Shown in pieces: positions 1 to 9,385 of a stretch of DNA of 64,000 bases (positions are counted from its first letter, which is position 1; every line of letters starts with the position of its first letter). Location of the stretch: positions 79,982-143,981 of the forward strand of contig CAOKVX010000004.1 of NCBI GenBank assembly GCA_948472945.1, given 5' to 3'. The notes beneath the pieces were generated by a model, which saw only the letters and a list, made by a program, of their open reading frames with translations, did no database searches and was not told the DNA's origin. The stretch is from an uncultured Clostridia bacterium (GTDB lineage Bacteria > Bacillota > Clostridia > Lachnospirales > Lachnospiraceae). A program made the position numbers and the translations under genes.

Positions 1-1975
1 CATACCAATAAGGTTTACCCTCATCCGGATGTGCAGTGTCAGCTGACAATACAACGTCTATATCCTCCACTCCGGGATCGTCAGGATTACCCGGATTACC
101 CGGGTCATCTGGGTTACCTGGATTATCATCCGGAATTACAGGATCAAATACTGTTAGAACAACGCTCTTAAGTACAAGCTTTCCGATTGTTGCATTCCAG
201 CTAGGCGCTTTAATCATAAGAGCATCGCATGTTCCGTCACTCTGATATCCGTCGTCTGCAGTCTCCTTGTCAGGACCGGTCGCCTCAAGGTCGCCAACCC
301 ACTTGAATTCTCCGTTATCCGACTTAATATCAGAATATGGAATATAAATCTGGTTAGATGTCGTTACCGGGCTGTCACCTGTAAGTTTCTTATTCTCAGT
401 ATCAACCATCCAGGTTCTGAATACAGTATCTTCATCTGCAATCTCAGCACCTTCATCCACAGTATATGTTCCCTCGATAGCAATCTTAGCCTTTTCATTT
501 AAAAGAACCCTTCTATCCTCTGGGAAGTATATAACTATGTTGTTGGCTGTCTCACAATATACAAGACCGTTCTCACTGTCGTATCTGGCCTGTGTATTCA
601 TTGTTGCATATTCCTCTGTAGGCTTTTTGTTTCCGACAGGCTTTTCAATTTCTTTTCCGTCAGCATCCTTGTAAGTAGTTTTTATTGTTCCGTCATCAAG
701 AGACTCAATAGTCTTAGTACATACCACGTTGCCGTTTTCATCATAATATGGAATGTTGCCGTTTGCATCACGTTCTGAGAACTGGTCAGGCAGCTCCATG
801 TTAGTGCTGTCAGGGTCAGAGAAGTTAAGTACTATCTCCTTTGGCTCTCTCTTTATTGCATACTGGCAGTCGCCAAATACCATTGTCGAATCATATGGCG
901 TAGCGTCTCCGTTTGCAGGGTCTGCAAAAAGATTCCATGTTCCGTTTCTCTCTCCGCCCTGCGCGTCGTTAATCTGAAGCTCTATTCCGATAAATCCATT
1001 CTCAGCAGGAGCTTTATGAAGCGGTACTGCATACTCTACAACATAACCTTCTTCGGTCTTCTTAAACGCCGTCTTGATTTCCTCTCCATCCCAGAATGTC
1101 TTATCTGTGAGGGAACCTATAGTCTCAGCTTTCTCATCAAGAACCGTACGGTACTGGAACTCATTGCTTTTGCCCCAATCTTCCTTGAAGTCATACTCGT
1201 CGACAAAGAGCTCGACTGAATCCTGCTTGTAAGCAGCTTCATTTGAAGAATCTATTTCAGGGTCTTTCGCCTCAACCATGATATAAACATTCTTCTCAGT
1301 CCAAAGTATCTTGGCATATGCATCAGCAGTCTGTGCCTTACTGCTGTCAGAATCCGGCGTCCAGTTCTTGATTTCCATCTTATCTGCAAACTCCCATGCA
1401 GGTTCGATCTCTCCGTCTACCTCTATATCCTTATATGTCTTATATATCTGCACATCCGCTGACGGAGTCGGCTTTGGCGTCGGCTTTGGCGTCGGTGTAG
1501 GCGTCGGTTTGCCGGACGGTGCAGGAGTACCCGTAGGAACGGTCTGTGTAGGCACCGCTGTAACAACAGGCGGCGTCGGCTGTAACGGCCCGTTGCTTAC
1601 ATTAGGTGTCGGGCTTGTGGTCTTCTTGCTTACTGTAACCTTACATGTAAGCTTAGTCTTTTTCTTTCCAAGCTTATAGGTTGCAGTTATGTTTGCTTTT
1701 CCTTTTTTGATTCCCTTTACTGTTGCCGTTGCTTTGTTACCTTTTGTCGTTTTCTTAGTAATCTTTGCAACTTTACTCTTAGACGATTTCCATGTTACTT
1801 TTGCTTTCTTGTTTCCATTCTTAATCTTAAGCTTAACGGTTTTTCCAACTGAAACTTCTGCTATAGATTTCATAGAAACTTTCTTGGCTGCGTCAGCTTC
1901 GCCTGAATAAACACATACCGAAGTCACGGTAAGTGCGAGTGCGAGGACTGAAGCAACAACTCTCTGTTTTTTCAT
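1..1975 (-). CDS. Secreted Big_2-like/CBM9 carbohydrate-binding protein, C-terminus beyond window
   Basis: The frame is open from an ATG at 1975 to the left edge, so about 658 residues are visible and the C-terminus is missing. It begins with a signal peptide (MKKQRVVASVLALALTV), then a lysine-rich Ig-like module (about residues 30-110, with GKTVKLKIKNG and KVTWKSSKSKVAKI), a Pro/Thr-rich linker, and a CBM9-type module starting near VDGEIEPAWE and including AKILWTEKNVYIMVEAKDP. A third module near FRTWMVD resembles the GFRxWIGNG modules of the protein at 13954-15531. It ends in a second Pro/Gly/Asp-rich linker (NPDDPGNPG), which suggests another domain outside the window. Known CBM9 modules bind sugar ends of plant polysaccharides. 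The role is extracellular glycan binding or degradation. No catalytic domain is visible, so enzyme activity cannot be claimed. Confidence 0.85.
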   Translation of the reverse strand, partial: MKKQRVVASVLALALTVTSVCVYSGEADAAKKVSMKSIAEVSVGKTVKLKIKNGNKKAKVTWKSSKSKVAKITKKTTKGNKATATVKGIKKGKANITATYKLGKKKTKLTCKVTVSKKTTSPTPNVSNGPLQPTPPVVTAVPTQTVPTGTPAPSGKPTPTPTPKPTPKPTPSADVQIYKTYKDIEVDGEIEPAWEFADKMEIKNWTPDSDSSKAQTADAYAKILWTEKNVYIMVEAKDPEIDSSNEAAYKQDSVELFVDEYDFKEDWGKSNEFQYRTVLDEKAETIGSLTDKTFWDGEEIKTAFKKTEEGYVVEYAVPLHKAPAENGFIGIELQINDAQGGERNGTWNLFADPANGDATPYDSTMVFGDCQYAIKREPKEIVLNFSDPDSTNMELPDQFSERDANGNIPYYDENGNVVCTKTIESLDDGTIKTTYKDADGKEIEKPVGNKKPTEEYATMNTQARYDSENGLVYCETANNIVIYFPEDRRVLLNEKAKIAIEGTYTVDEGAEIADEDTVFRTWMVDTENKKLTGDSPVTTSNQIYIPYSDIKSDNGEFKWVGDLEATGPDKETADDGYQSDGTCDALMIKAPSWNATIGKLVLKSVVLTVFDPVIPDDNPGNPDDPGNPGNPDDPGVEDIDVVLSADTAHPDEGKPYWY

Positions 1976-2136
1976 TGCTTAATCTCCCTTTCCATTAATT
2001 ACTACACGAATACCCGTTTAATATGACAAACATGTGTAACTAAATTATAACACATTTTTCTATAAACTGTCCACAAACAAAAAATTAAATATATGGAAAA
2101 TAATAACATAAAGCTAAACTTTTTGCTGTTTTACCA

Positions 2137-3822
2137 TTAATTCTGTGAATCAGCTTTCTTTCCAAGTATAAGTGTTCCGAAATCTGCATTTTCATTATCC
2201 CAGTATGACTTTGCACCCTCCGTATTATAAAGATAGATTTCATTAATTCTCAACCCGTCTTCGCAGTCCTGTATAATAAGATCTATGCTTACCTTGTCGC
2301 CGACAGACTTTTTCGCAGCAAACGGAATCTTTGCCTCAATCGAATAGCCCTCATCCGTAAGAGCATATTTTATGTCTATACCGGTCTTTTTAACACCTTC
2401 GGCGCCTCCTCCGGCAAATCCGTTCTTTGTAGAAGCTACAAGTCCGGTCTTCAATTCGGAATCCTTATCAAGCCCCGTAAAACGATAATGTATGCCATCT
2501 TTGTTATCTGTCCAGTCAGCCGAGCCCGACCCGGTCTTCCTGCAGTTATCTTCATCAAACAATATTTCCAGTCCATCCTGCTCAAATTCATTTGCGGAAG
2601 TGTTGTCTATGCTTGAATCCTTGACGTCGACAAAGAAATACATATTATCTGCATCATGCATGAATCTTACGGTTCCCGACGTATCAGTTTTAGTATCTCC
2701 ATCCAAACACCCTATTTTCGTTGTAAAATTATATTCCTTAGCACTAAGCCATTCTTCATCTTCAGACGCGACTCCGTCTATTGTAACTTCCTTTTCTATA
2801 AGGGTATGCGCCACAAAATCGTCAGGCTTGCTCTTCTTGCCATCCATATAGAAAGTGATATCCTTTATTGACATGACGGTTTCATCACCAAAGTTAAAAA
2901 ATTTCAACCCGTTGATATATGCATCTTCGCCAAGGCTCTCATATGCGCTTAAGCAGACGGTAACTTCTTCTCCCATAGCATATGCGTTAAGCTTTAACTC
3001 ACCGGACCATCCTGCTGCTTCCTGACCTACGTTTACCTGAAGGTCCTTATCTCCCAGATATGCATTGACGTCCCCGCCCTCTAACACATATGTCACTTCT
3101 ACATATTTGTATTCATCTTTCCTCTCGACAGCAGGATTCATAACGACAAATCCCGTTATTCCCGCCATATTGCTCTCCAACGCCTTGGTTTCCGTATTAT
3201 ATTCAGCGCTGCCGCCATTCTCTGCTTTTACAAGAGATGAATCGCTTAAATCCACTTTATAAGGATTAATCTTATACGGCGTCGGTTTTGGCGTAGGGGT
3301 AGGCGTTGGTTTTGGTTTATTCGTAGGTTTAGAAGTCGGCTTTACAGTTGGCTTTGGTGTCTGTACCCCGCCCGCGTCAGGTGTCGGAGTCGCTGCCGGC
3401 ACAGGCACGGCGGTTGACACAGGGGTCGCCTGAGGCGGTGTCAGGACAGTATCGCTCTTTTGCTCCGGAGCGCTGACTGTTATGCTGCATGTAAGGTTTG
3501 TCTTCTTCTTTCCAAGCTTATAAACAGCCGTAATCTTTGCTTTACCTTTTTTTACGCCTTTAACTACAACTCTTGCGGAATTGCCCTTGGCCGTCTTCTT
3601 AGTTATTTTTGCAATTTTTTTATTGGAAGTTTTCCATGTTACCTTTGCTTTCTTTTTTCCGTTCTTTAGTTTAATATTAACCGATTCCCCCACATAGACA
3701 TTGTGCGTTTTGCCTCCAAGCGTGGGTTTCTTTGCAGCCGAAACCTCATTTCCCGCAACGCAGGCTGATGATGCTGCAAGAGCAAATACAAGCGCTGATG
3801 CTATAATTCTTCCTTTTTTCAT
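2137..3822 (-). CDS. Secreted Big_2-like/CBM9 carbohydrate-binding protein
   Basis: This 561-residue protein has a signal peptide (MKKGRIIASALVFALAAS) and then a lysine-rich Ig-like module (residues 30-115) nearly identical in plan to that of the upstream neighbour at 1-1975. A Pro/Thr linker follows (about 125-190, with repeated PTPKPT). Next comes a beta-rich module (190-330) and a C-terminal CBM9-type module (about 340-555), with VTIDGVASEDEEWLSAKEY at its start and VRFMHDADNMYFFVDVKD in the middle. No catalytic domain is visible, so it is probably a non-catalytic surface glycan-binding protein, or one that holds an enzyme by protein contacts. Its gene ends 161 bases upstream of the start of the gene at 1-1975, in the same direction, so the two may be co-transcribed. 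The exact ligand is unknown. Confidence 0.85.
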   Translation of the reverse strand: MKKGRIIASALVFALAASSACVAGNEVSAAKKPTLGGKTHNVYVGESVNIKLKNGKKKAKVTWKTSNKKIAKITKKTAKGNSARVVVKGVKKGKAKITAVYKLGKKKTNLTCSITVSAPEQKSDTVLTPPQATPVSTAVPVPAATPTPDAGGVQTPKPTVKPTSKPTNKPKPTPTPTPKPTPYKINPYKVDLSDSSLVKAENGGSAEYNTETKALESNMAGITGFVVMNPAVERKDEYKYVEVTYVLEGGDVNAYLGDKDLQVNVGQEAAGWSGELKLNAYAMGEEVTVCLSAYESLGEDAYINGLKFFNFGDETVMSIKDITFYMDGKKSKPDDFVAHTLIEKEVTIDGVASEDEEWLSAKEYNFTTKIGCLDGDTKTDTSGTVRFMHDADNMYFFVDVKDSSIDNTSANEFEQDGLEILFDEDNCRKTGSGSADWTDNKDGIHYRFTGLDKDSELKTGLVASTKNGFAGGGAEGVKKTGIDIKYALTDEGYSIEAKIPFAAKKSVGDKVSIDLIIQDCEDGLRINEIYLYNTEGAKSYWDNENADFGTLILGKKADSQN

Positions 3823-3954
3823 TTGTCATACACCCTTTCCTTCTCTTAATTCTTTAAACCCCGTGAGGTTTATCATACAGGATACATAATTTCCTATACG
3901 AAAACAAAGAATGCGCCCAGACATATTTATGTGCTGCTGCCATACATTCTTTAT

Positions 3955-4006
3955 GAAAAAAATTATAGCACATATATTTATATATTAAATAAACATATGT
4001 GCTATA
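3955..4006 (-). terminator. Intrinsic terminator after aspS
   Basis: A 12-bp inverted repeat (TATAGCACATAT at 3964-3975 and ATATGTGCTATA at 3995-4006) is followed on the minus strand by AATTTTTTTC. It lies 38 bases past the aspS stop codon. The AT-rich stem makes it weaker than a typical GC-rich terminator. Confidence 0.65.
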
Positions 4007-4043
4007 TATATGGCTAATTCGCATTACTATTAAAAAATTATCT

Positions 4044-5795
4044 TTAATCCCTGACCTTAATATGGACTTCGCGAAGCTGCTGTTCGGTAACGTCTGACGG
4101 GGCGCCGCACATAAGGTCCTGTGCCGTTCCGCTCATAGGGAAAGGTATAACCTCCCGTATATTATCCTCATTCCGAAGCAGCATTATCATACGGTCTATT
4201 CCCGGAGCCATTCCCGCATGAGGCGGAGCGCCGAACATAAACGCACTGTACAGGGCGCCAAATTTTTCTTTTAATACTTCCTCGTCATATCCTGCAATTT
4301 CAAACGCCTTTTTCATTATCTGCATGTCATGGTTCCTTACCGCTCCTGACGAGAGTTCAATACCGTTACATACAATATCATATTGGTAAGCCTTAATGTC
4401 AAGGGGCTCCTTATTGTTAAGCGCATCCAGACCTCCCTGCGGCATTGAAAACGGATTGTGTGTAAAACCTATCTTTTTAGCCTCTTCATCGTACTCATAC
4501 ATTGGGAAATCATTTATATAACAGAATCTGTAGGCTTTCTCTTCAATAAGGCCAAGCCTCTGAGCCAGCTCGGTACGAATCTGCCCTGCATACATGCTGG
4601 CCTGTTTTTCCTTGTCAGCGATAAAAAATATAGTATCTCCCTCGCTAAGCCCCGCAAGCTCTGCCAGCTCCTGCTTCATATCATCAGGAATGAACTTGTC
4701 AATCGGGCCTTTGTAACTTTTGTCCTCAAGAACCTCGAGATAGCCAAGTCCGCCCATACCAATCGACTGTGCAAATTTAAGCATCTTCTCATGCTGTCCC
4801 TTGGAGAGCTTCGCATGAACATTTATCGCCCTGACAGTCTTTTTCTGGAAAGGCTTAAACGTACACCTGTCAAAAAACTCCGACACGTCTATAATCCTGA
4901 GAGGATTCCTTAAATCAGGCTTATCGGTTCCGTACTCAAGCATTGCCTGTTCATAACTGATTACAGGGTATGGAGCCTTAGTCACCTCATAACCCTCGGG
5001 AGCAAATTTTTCAAACGCACTTGTAAGAACCTCTTCACCGACCTTGAATACATCCTCCTGCGTTGCAAAACTCATCTCAAAGTCAAGCTGGTAAAACTCA
5101 CCCGGCGAACGGTCTGCCCTTGCATCCTCATCCCTGAAACAAGGCGCAATCTGAAAATACTTATCAAACCCCGATACCATCAGCAGCTGTTTATACTGCT
5201 GCGGAGCCTGAGGCAGGGCATAAAACTTTCCTTTATATTTCCTTGACGGAACAATATAATCTCTCGCACCCTCAGGCGACGACGCGCATAGTATAGGCGT
5301 CTGTATTTCTAAAAATCCCAGCTCAGTCATCTTTTCCCTTAAAAAACTGATAACATTTGAGCGGAATATCATATTATCCTTCACTTTTCTGTTTCTCAAG
5401 TCAAGGTAACGGTATTTGAGGCGGATATCCTCCCTTACTTCCTTAGACGTCGCAACCTCAAACGGAAGATTAGCATACACTTTTCCGAGTATGTTGACCT
5501 TATGAGCCTCAAGTTCAATGGTTCCCGTAGGAATTTTAGGGTTATAAGTCTCCTCGTCCCTTTTCTGTATAACTCCATCTATTGAAAGGCAGTCTTCTCT
5601 GCTGATTCCGTCAAGAAGCCCTGTATCCCTCATTACTACCTGCATTACACCGTACATATCCCGTAAGTCAATAAATGAAACTCCGCCGTGGTCACGTATA
5701 TTCTCCACCCATCCGGCTATTCTTACCTCTTTTCGTATATCAGACTCACTGATATCGTTCATCAGCTTGGTCCTGTATGTGGTGCCTAACTCCAT
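4044..5795 (-). CDS. aspS: Aspartyl-tRNA synthetase
   Basis: This 583-residue protein is a full-length bacterial class IIb synthetase that charges tRNA-Asp with aspartate in the cytoplasm. It has the N-terminal OB-fold anticodon-binding region (VRIAGWVENIRDHGGVSFID), the motif 2 region (FRDEDARADRSPGEFYQLD), the bacterial GAD insertion in the middle, and the class II motif 3 near the C-terminus (HAGMAPGIDRMIMLL). The start ATG is preceded by AAGGAGG at a good distance. It is a single-gene unit with its own consensus promoter at 5863-5891 and a hairpin after the stop. The usual partner hisS is not adjacent. Whether it is discriminating or charges tRNA-Asn as well cannot be decided from sequence reading alone. 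Confidence 0.97.
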   Translation of the reverse strand: MELGTTYRTKLMNDISESDIRKEVRIAGWVENIRDHGGVSFIDLRDMYGVMQVVMRDTGLLDGISREDCLSIDGVIQKRDEETYNPKIPTGTIELEAHKVNILGKVYANLPFEVATSKEVREDIRLKYRYLDLRNRKVKDNMIFRSNVISFLREKMTELGFLEIQTPILCASSPEGARDYIVPSRKYKGKFYALPQAPQQYKQLLMVSGFDKYFQIAPCFRDEDARADRSPGEFYQLDFEMSFATQEDVFKVGEEVLTSAFEKFAPEGYEVTKAPYPVISYEQAMLEYGTDKPDLRNPLRIIDVSEFFDRCTFKPFQKKTVRAINVHAKLSKGQHEKMLKFAQSIGMGGLGYLEVLEDKSYKGPIDKFIPDDMKQELAELAGLSEGDTIFFIADKEKQASMYAGQIRTELAQRLGLIEEKAYRFCYINDFPMYEYDEEAKKIGFTHNPFSMPQGGLDALNNKEPLDIKAYQYDIVCNGIELSSGAVRNHDMQIMKKAFEIAGYDEEVLKEKFGALYSAFMFGAPPHAGMAPGIDRMIMLLRNEDNIREVIPFPMSGTAQDLMCGAPSDVTEQQLREVHIKVRD

Positions 5796-5862
5796 CTTAG
5801 TTCCTCCTTATTCTCCATCCGAAACAAAATGTTCAGGACGAACTGCATATAATATTCATCAA

Positions 5863-5891
5863 ATTATATTATAGCATATTTTATTTGTCAA
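5863..5891 (-). promoter_or_regulatory. Consensus sigma-70/SigA-type promoter of aspS
   Basis: On the minus strand TTGACA (5891-5886) is followed after exactly 17 bases by TATAAT (5868-5863). Both boxes match the consensus perfectly. It lies about 70 bases upstream of the aspS start codon. Confidence 0.85.
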
Positions 5892-5937
5892 CATTATTGC
5901 CGGCAGTTTTACCCTCCGGAGCCAATAATCGCCTCAA

Positions 5938-7137
5938 TTACGGTTCAGACGGTTTCCCGGCAATTTTCTTACGGAGCGCCGCAAGTCCCGCAATCATAAA
6001 CACCGGAAAAACCACCGCCGCCAATATGCCTGACGAAAGGCTGTCCGAGTTCTTTCCGGATATCCAGCCGACAAAAGTCGGGCCTCCGCTGCATCCAAGG
6101 TCCCCGGCAAGCGCAAGAAATGCAAACATCATAGTTCCGCCCTTTCTCATAACGGCCGATGCTATGCTGAAAGTGCCGGGCCACATGACACCGACGGAAA
6201 ATCCGCATATTCCACAACTGGCAAGCGATAGTACCGGCAGCGGTGACAGCGATATCAAAAGATAACTTGCAATACACAGAACAGCGCTTATACCCATGAA
6301 AACCTCCGGTTTAATCCTGTCCGCTTTCCTGCTGTAAAATACTCTCGACGCGCCCATCATAACGGCAAAAAACATCGGTCCCGCAAGGTCTCCAAGCGTT
6401 TTGTCAACTCCAAGCCCGGCCTCGGCAAATGCGGAAGACCACTGGCTGACCGCCTGTTCGCTCGCCCCTGCGCATGCCATCATAAGGACAAGCACCCAGA
6501 AAACCCCCGTCGAAAGAATCTGTTTTAATCCAAGTCCTCCGTCCGCGTCATCAACCAGCTTATATATGGGCACTCTCGTAAACATAATACCGTTAGCCAG
6601 TGGAATTATCGCGAGAATCAATGCGAGCGCTTTCCAGCGCTCTATTCCGAACAAAGCAAAATATACCGTCGACACAGCCACAACCGCAACATGGCCCCAG
6701 CAGTAAAACGAGTGCAAAAGGCTCATCACGGATTCTTTATTGTCCGTCGGGCATGCCTCCACAACCGGGCTCACGATTACCTCCAGCAGTCCCCCGCCAA
6801 TAGCATATACTGTTACGGCAGCCATTATTCCCATAAACGGATTGGACGTTAAGTCCGGCAATATGACAAGTAATACAAATCCTGCCACTACACAAAAATG
6901 CGCCGCCACAATTGAAAGCCTGTAACCTATTTTGTCCACAAATCCCGCACTCAGCAGATCAACCAAAAGCTGTATGCCAAAATTCGCAGTAACAAGAAAT
7001 GTAATGCTTCCCATCGGTATATCATAATGAGTATGAAAATAGACAAAAAGAAGCGGGATAAAATTATTAACAACTGCCTGAACTATATATCCGGTAAAAC
7101 AGGCCTTTATAGTATGGCTGTAATTCAATTCTTTCAT
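5938..7137 (-). CDS. Major facilitator superfamily transporter
   Basis: The 399-residue protein is almost entirely hydrophobic, with about 12 predicted membrane segments, which is the usual MFS size. The N-terminal half carries an early segment ending in YFHTHYDIPMGSITFLV and a loop with VDKIGYRLSIVAAHF that matches the MFS loop 2-3 pattern. The second half repeats the plan with FYSRKADRIKPEVF. It resembles fucose/sugar-permease-type and YbjJ-like members, but the substrate cannot be read from the sequence. It starts 60 bases after potD, in the same direction, so it may be read with the pot operon. A purine-rich GGGG sequence nine bases before the ATG serves as ribosome site. Confidence 0.85.
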   Translation of the reverse strand: MKELNYSHTIKACFTGYIVQAVVNNFIPLLFVYFHTHYDIPMGSITFLVTANFGIQLLVDLLSAGFVDKIGYRLSIVAAHFCVVAGFVLLVILPDLTSNPFMGIMAAVTVYAIGGGLLEVIVSPVVEACPTDNKESVMSLLHSFYCWGHVAVVAVSTVYFALFGIERWKALALILAIIPLANGIMFTRVPIYKLVDDADGGLGLKQILSTGVFWVLVLMMACAGASEQAVSQWSSAFAEAGLGVDKTLGDLAGPMFFAVMMGASRVFYSRKADRIKPEVFMGISAVLCIASYLLISLSPLPVLSLASCGICGFSVGVMWPGTFSIASAVMRKGGTMMFAFLALAGDLGCSGGPTFVGWISGKNSDSLSSGILAAVVFPVFMIAGLAALRKKIAGKPSEP

Positions 7138-7197
7138 TTATGTCGTCCCCTTTATCAGCAATGCTGCCCACATGCAGCTCTCGGCATTTGCCGGAAG

Positions 7198-8598
7198 TCA
7201 GAACAGAGATTTTAAATCAAAACATCTCACATTAATCCACATATTATTAATCTTTTCATACGTCTCATCGTCAAAATACCCCATAACGGCGCATCTTCTG
7301 ATAATGTCAAGCGATGGGTACTGCGCCCCGAGCGCGCCGTATTGCTGCTCTGGAACAGCCGTTATCACATAACTGCCGTCCACCTCATCCTCTTCTCCAA
7401 AAAAATATGAAACGTCATAGTCGATAGTCTCCTCCTCATTATCATCAGCGCCAAAATACCAATCCGCGTAATCAAATACCGTGGTATCGTCACATCCCGC
7501 GATTACTGAAGTGTAGCCTATATAGTACATATTTCTTACTACATTTTCAGGCATCGAAACAAAGTTAATAAATGCTTCAGCGGCATGCTGTTTGCGCGCA
7601 TCTTCCTTGAGTCCCGCCTTTAACATTACCCATCCGTCAAACCACAGGTTGCCGCACTCACTTGGCACCTCATAATACAGCTCGACGTCATCCTCAGACG
7701 CCTGTTCTATAGTATATACGGCGTCGCCCGACCACTGGTAATTTGCAAGTACTTTTCCTGTAACCATATCCGCCTTGCCGCTGTCAGTCTCAAATGAGTA
7801 TGCGTTTTCTTTCATATCGCGAAGTATTTCCTCCACTGCGCTTATGGTATCGTCGGACGTATCATTCATCTCTTTTGCAAGGGCCTGTCTGTAATCCTCC
7901 CTTTCAACAAACTCAGCTGACAAAAGCTTATCTCTTTTGTATACAGCGAGCGCCGAAAAATACGCGTCCCTCACATTATCCTTAATCGTGACTCTCCTTT
8001 TATAGGAGGAATCACGTAAAAGCTCCCAGTTTGATGCCTGTGTGCGTGTAATCTCCTCCGGATTATATACAATCCCCGTGGTTCCCCACATATACCCGGC
8101 CGAGTATTCGCCCCAAGACTCTCCGTCTATCTCATTTTCATCAAATATCTTCCTTATATAGGGCGACACTCCTCTGGAATAATAATTCTCCTCATCTTCA
8201 ATATCAAAAAAAGCCGGCGAAAATTTTACGAGCTTATCCTCAGCCATAAGCTTCATTATCATATAGTCTGAAGGACAGACAAGATCAAATACGTCGCCCA
8301 GCGTAAGCTGATTGTATAAATCCTCATTTGTTCCTGCACATGAATACTCTACCTTAACCTTAATTCCGTATGTCTCATAATACCACTCCTCAAAATCGTG
8401 GTACATTGCATTTTCACCTATTATATTGCGCCCGTTTTCAAGCTCAATAAGCTCGTCATCGTCCCAGCCGCCTTCATCTATATACTCCTCCCAGTTGCAC
8501 ACCCTTAGAACTACCGTGTCGGCATCCTCCTTATCCCCGCAGGCAGAAAGGATAGTCATAATTACAGCCAAAAAGAAAATTAGGCTAAATCTCTTCAT
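7198..8598 (-). CDS. potD: Spermidine/putrescine ABC transporter substrate-binding protein
   Basis: This 466-residue lipoprotein has a signal sequence ending in a lipobox (ILSAC) and captures polyamines outside the cell for the PotABC importer. The mature N-terminus contains VLRVCNWEEYID, a hallmark of PotD/PotF proteins, and later FDLVCPSDYMIMKL and ANYQWSGDAVYTI, which line the polyamine pocket in this family. It is longer than usual PotD (about 350 residues), with acidic insertions near residues 30-60 and 385-415. It overlaps potC by 14 bases and is the last pot gene. The family assignment is firm; the preference for spermidine or putrescine is not determined. Confidence 0.92.
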   Translation of the reverse strand: MKRFSLIFFLAVIMTILSACGDKEDADTVVLRVCNWEEYIDEGGWDDDELIELENGRNIIGENAMYHDFEEWYYETYGIKVKVEYSCAGTNEDLYNQLTLGDVFDLVCPSDYMIMKLMAEDKLVKFSPAFFDIEDEENYYSRGVSPYIRKIFDENEIDGESWGEYSAGYMWGTTGIVYNPEEITRTQASNWELLRDSSYKRRVTIKDNVRDAYFSALAVYKRDKLLSAEFVEREDYRQALAKEMNDTSDDTISAVEEILRDMKENAYSFETDSGKADMVTGKVLANYQWSGDAVYTIEQASEDDVELYYEVPSECGNLWFDGWVMLKAGLKEDARKQHAAEAFINFVSMPENVVRNMYYIGYTSVIAGCDDTTVFDYADWYFGADDNEEETIDYDVSYFFGEEDEVDGSYVITAVPEQQYGALGAQYPSLDIIRRCAVMGYFDDETYEKINNMWINVRCFDLKSLF

Positions 8599-9385
8599 AT
8601 CTGTCTTTCTCCTTTCCGCCCATAAGATTCATAATCACCACGACAAGCACAACCACGATAAATATAACCGTAGACAGCGCCCACAACGCCGTCTTTATAT
8701 TAGTCTGGGCGCCCTTGGTGGCATTCACAACATATGTACTTATAGTGTCAAATGTCGCAGGTTTTGTGTAAGTTGCCACGAAATAATCATCAAGCGAAAG
8801 CGTAACGGCAATCATAAATCCCGAAAATATTCCGGAAAGTATCTGAGGGAGTATAACCTTGACAATTGCCCTAAGCGGCGTCGCCCCCATATCAAGCGCC
8901 GCCTCATATATACTTTCATCCATCTGCTTTAATTTCGGCACAACAGAAAGATAGACAAACGGCGCTGACAATACAACATGTCCAATAACAAGCGGTATGT
9001 AAGTCTCTTTGTTGAGATTGAGAACAACAATTAAAAAAATACATATCGAGAAGCCGGTAACTACATCTGCATTGATGACAGGTATATGGTTCATCCCATG
9101 TATTGCAGCTTTTGACAGTTTTCCTGAATAAAATGCGCCAATAGCGCCCGAAGCGCCAAGTACTGTTGCAATGAGCGCAGAAACAACTGCAAGGGTAAAC
9201 GTACCGATAATCATTTTCCTCAATTCAGGCGTGGTAAACAGCGTTACATAGTTATGAAAGGAAAATTCCCTTATCGTGCCAAGCTGCGGCGACGTAGTAA
9301 AGCTGTACAACGCAAGAAGCATAATCGGAAGGTAAATAAAAAGAAGCGCGGCGACGAGCCATGCTGCCGCAAATATTTTTTTCAT
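8585..9385 (-). CDS. potC: Spermidine/putrescine ABC transporter permease PotC
   Basis: This 266-residue inner-membrane permease has about six membrane segments and forms the channel with PotB. The PotC-type start is followed by YLPIMLLALYSFTTSP. The cytoplasmic EAA loop that contacts the ATPase reads EAALDMGATPLRAIVKVILP, and SLDDYFVATYTKP matches the conserved C-terminal PotC region. Its start overlaps the end of potB by four bases (ATGA type) and its end overlaps potD, which shows tight translational coupling. Confidence 0.94.
   Translation of the reverse strand: MKKIFAAAWLVAALLFIYLPIMLLALYSFTTSPQLGTIREFSFHNYVTLFTTPELRKMIIGTFTLAVVSALIATVLGASGAIGAFYSGKLSKAAIHGMNHIPVINADVVTGFSICIFLIVVLNLNKETYIPLVIGHVVLSAPFVYLSVVPKLKQMDESIYEAALDMGATPLRAIVKVILPQILSGIFSGFMIAVTLSLDDYFVATYTKPATFDTISTYVVNATKGAQTNIKTALWALSTVIFIVVVLVVVIMNLMGGKEKDRYEEI

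Noticed and set aside
1311..1679. Plus-strand frame with a glycine/valine repeat
   Set aside because: It is the antisense of the Pro/Thr linker and Ig-like module of the minus-strand CBM9 protein. The low-complexity repeat explains the open frame.
4458..4913. Plus-strand frame of 151 codons
   Set aside because: It lies fully inside aspS on the other strand and reads as a shadow without a ribosome site.
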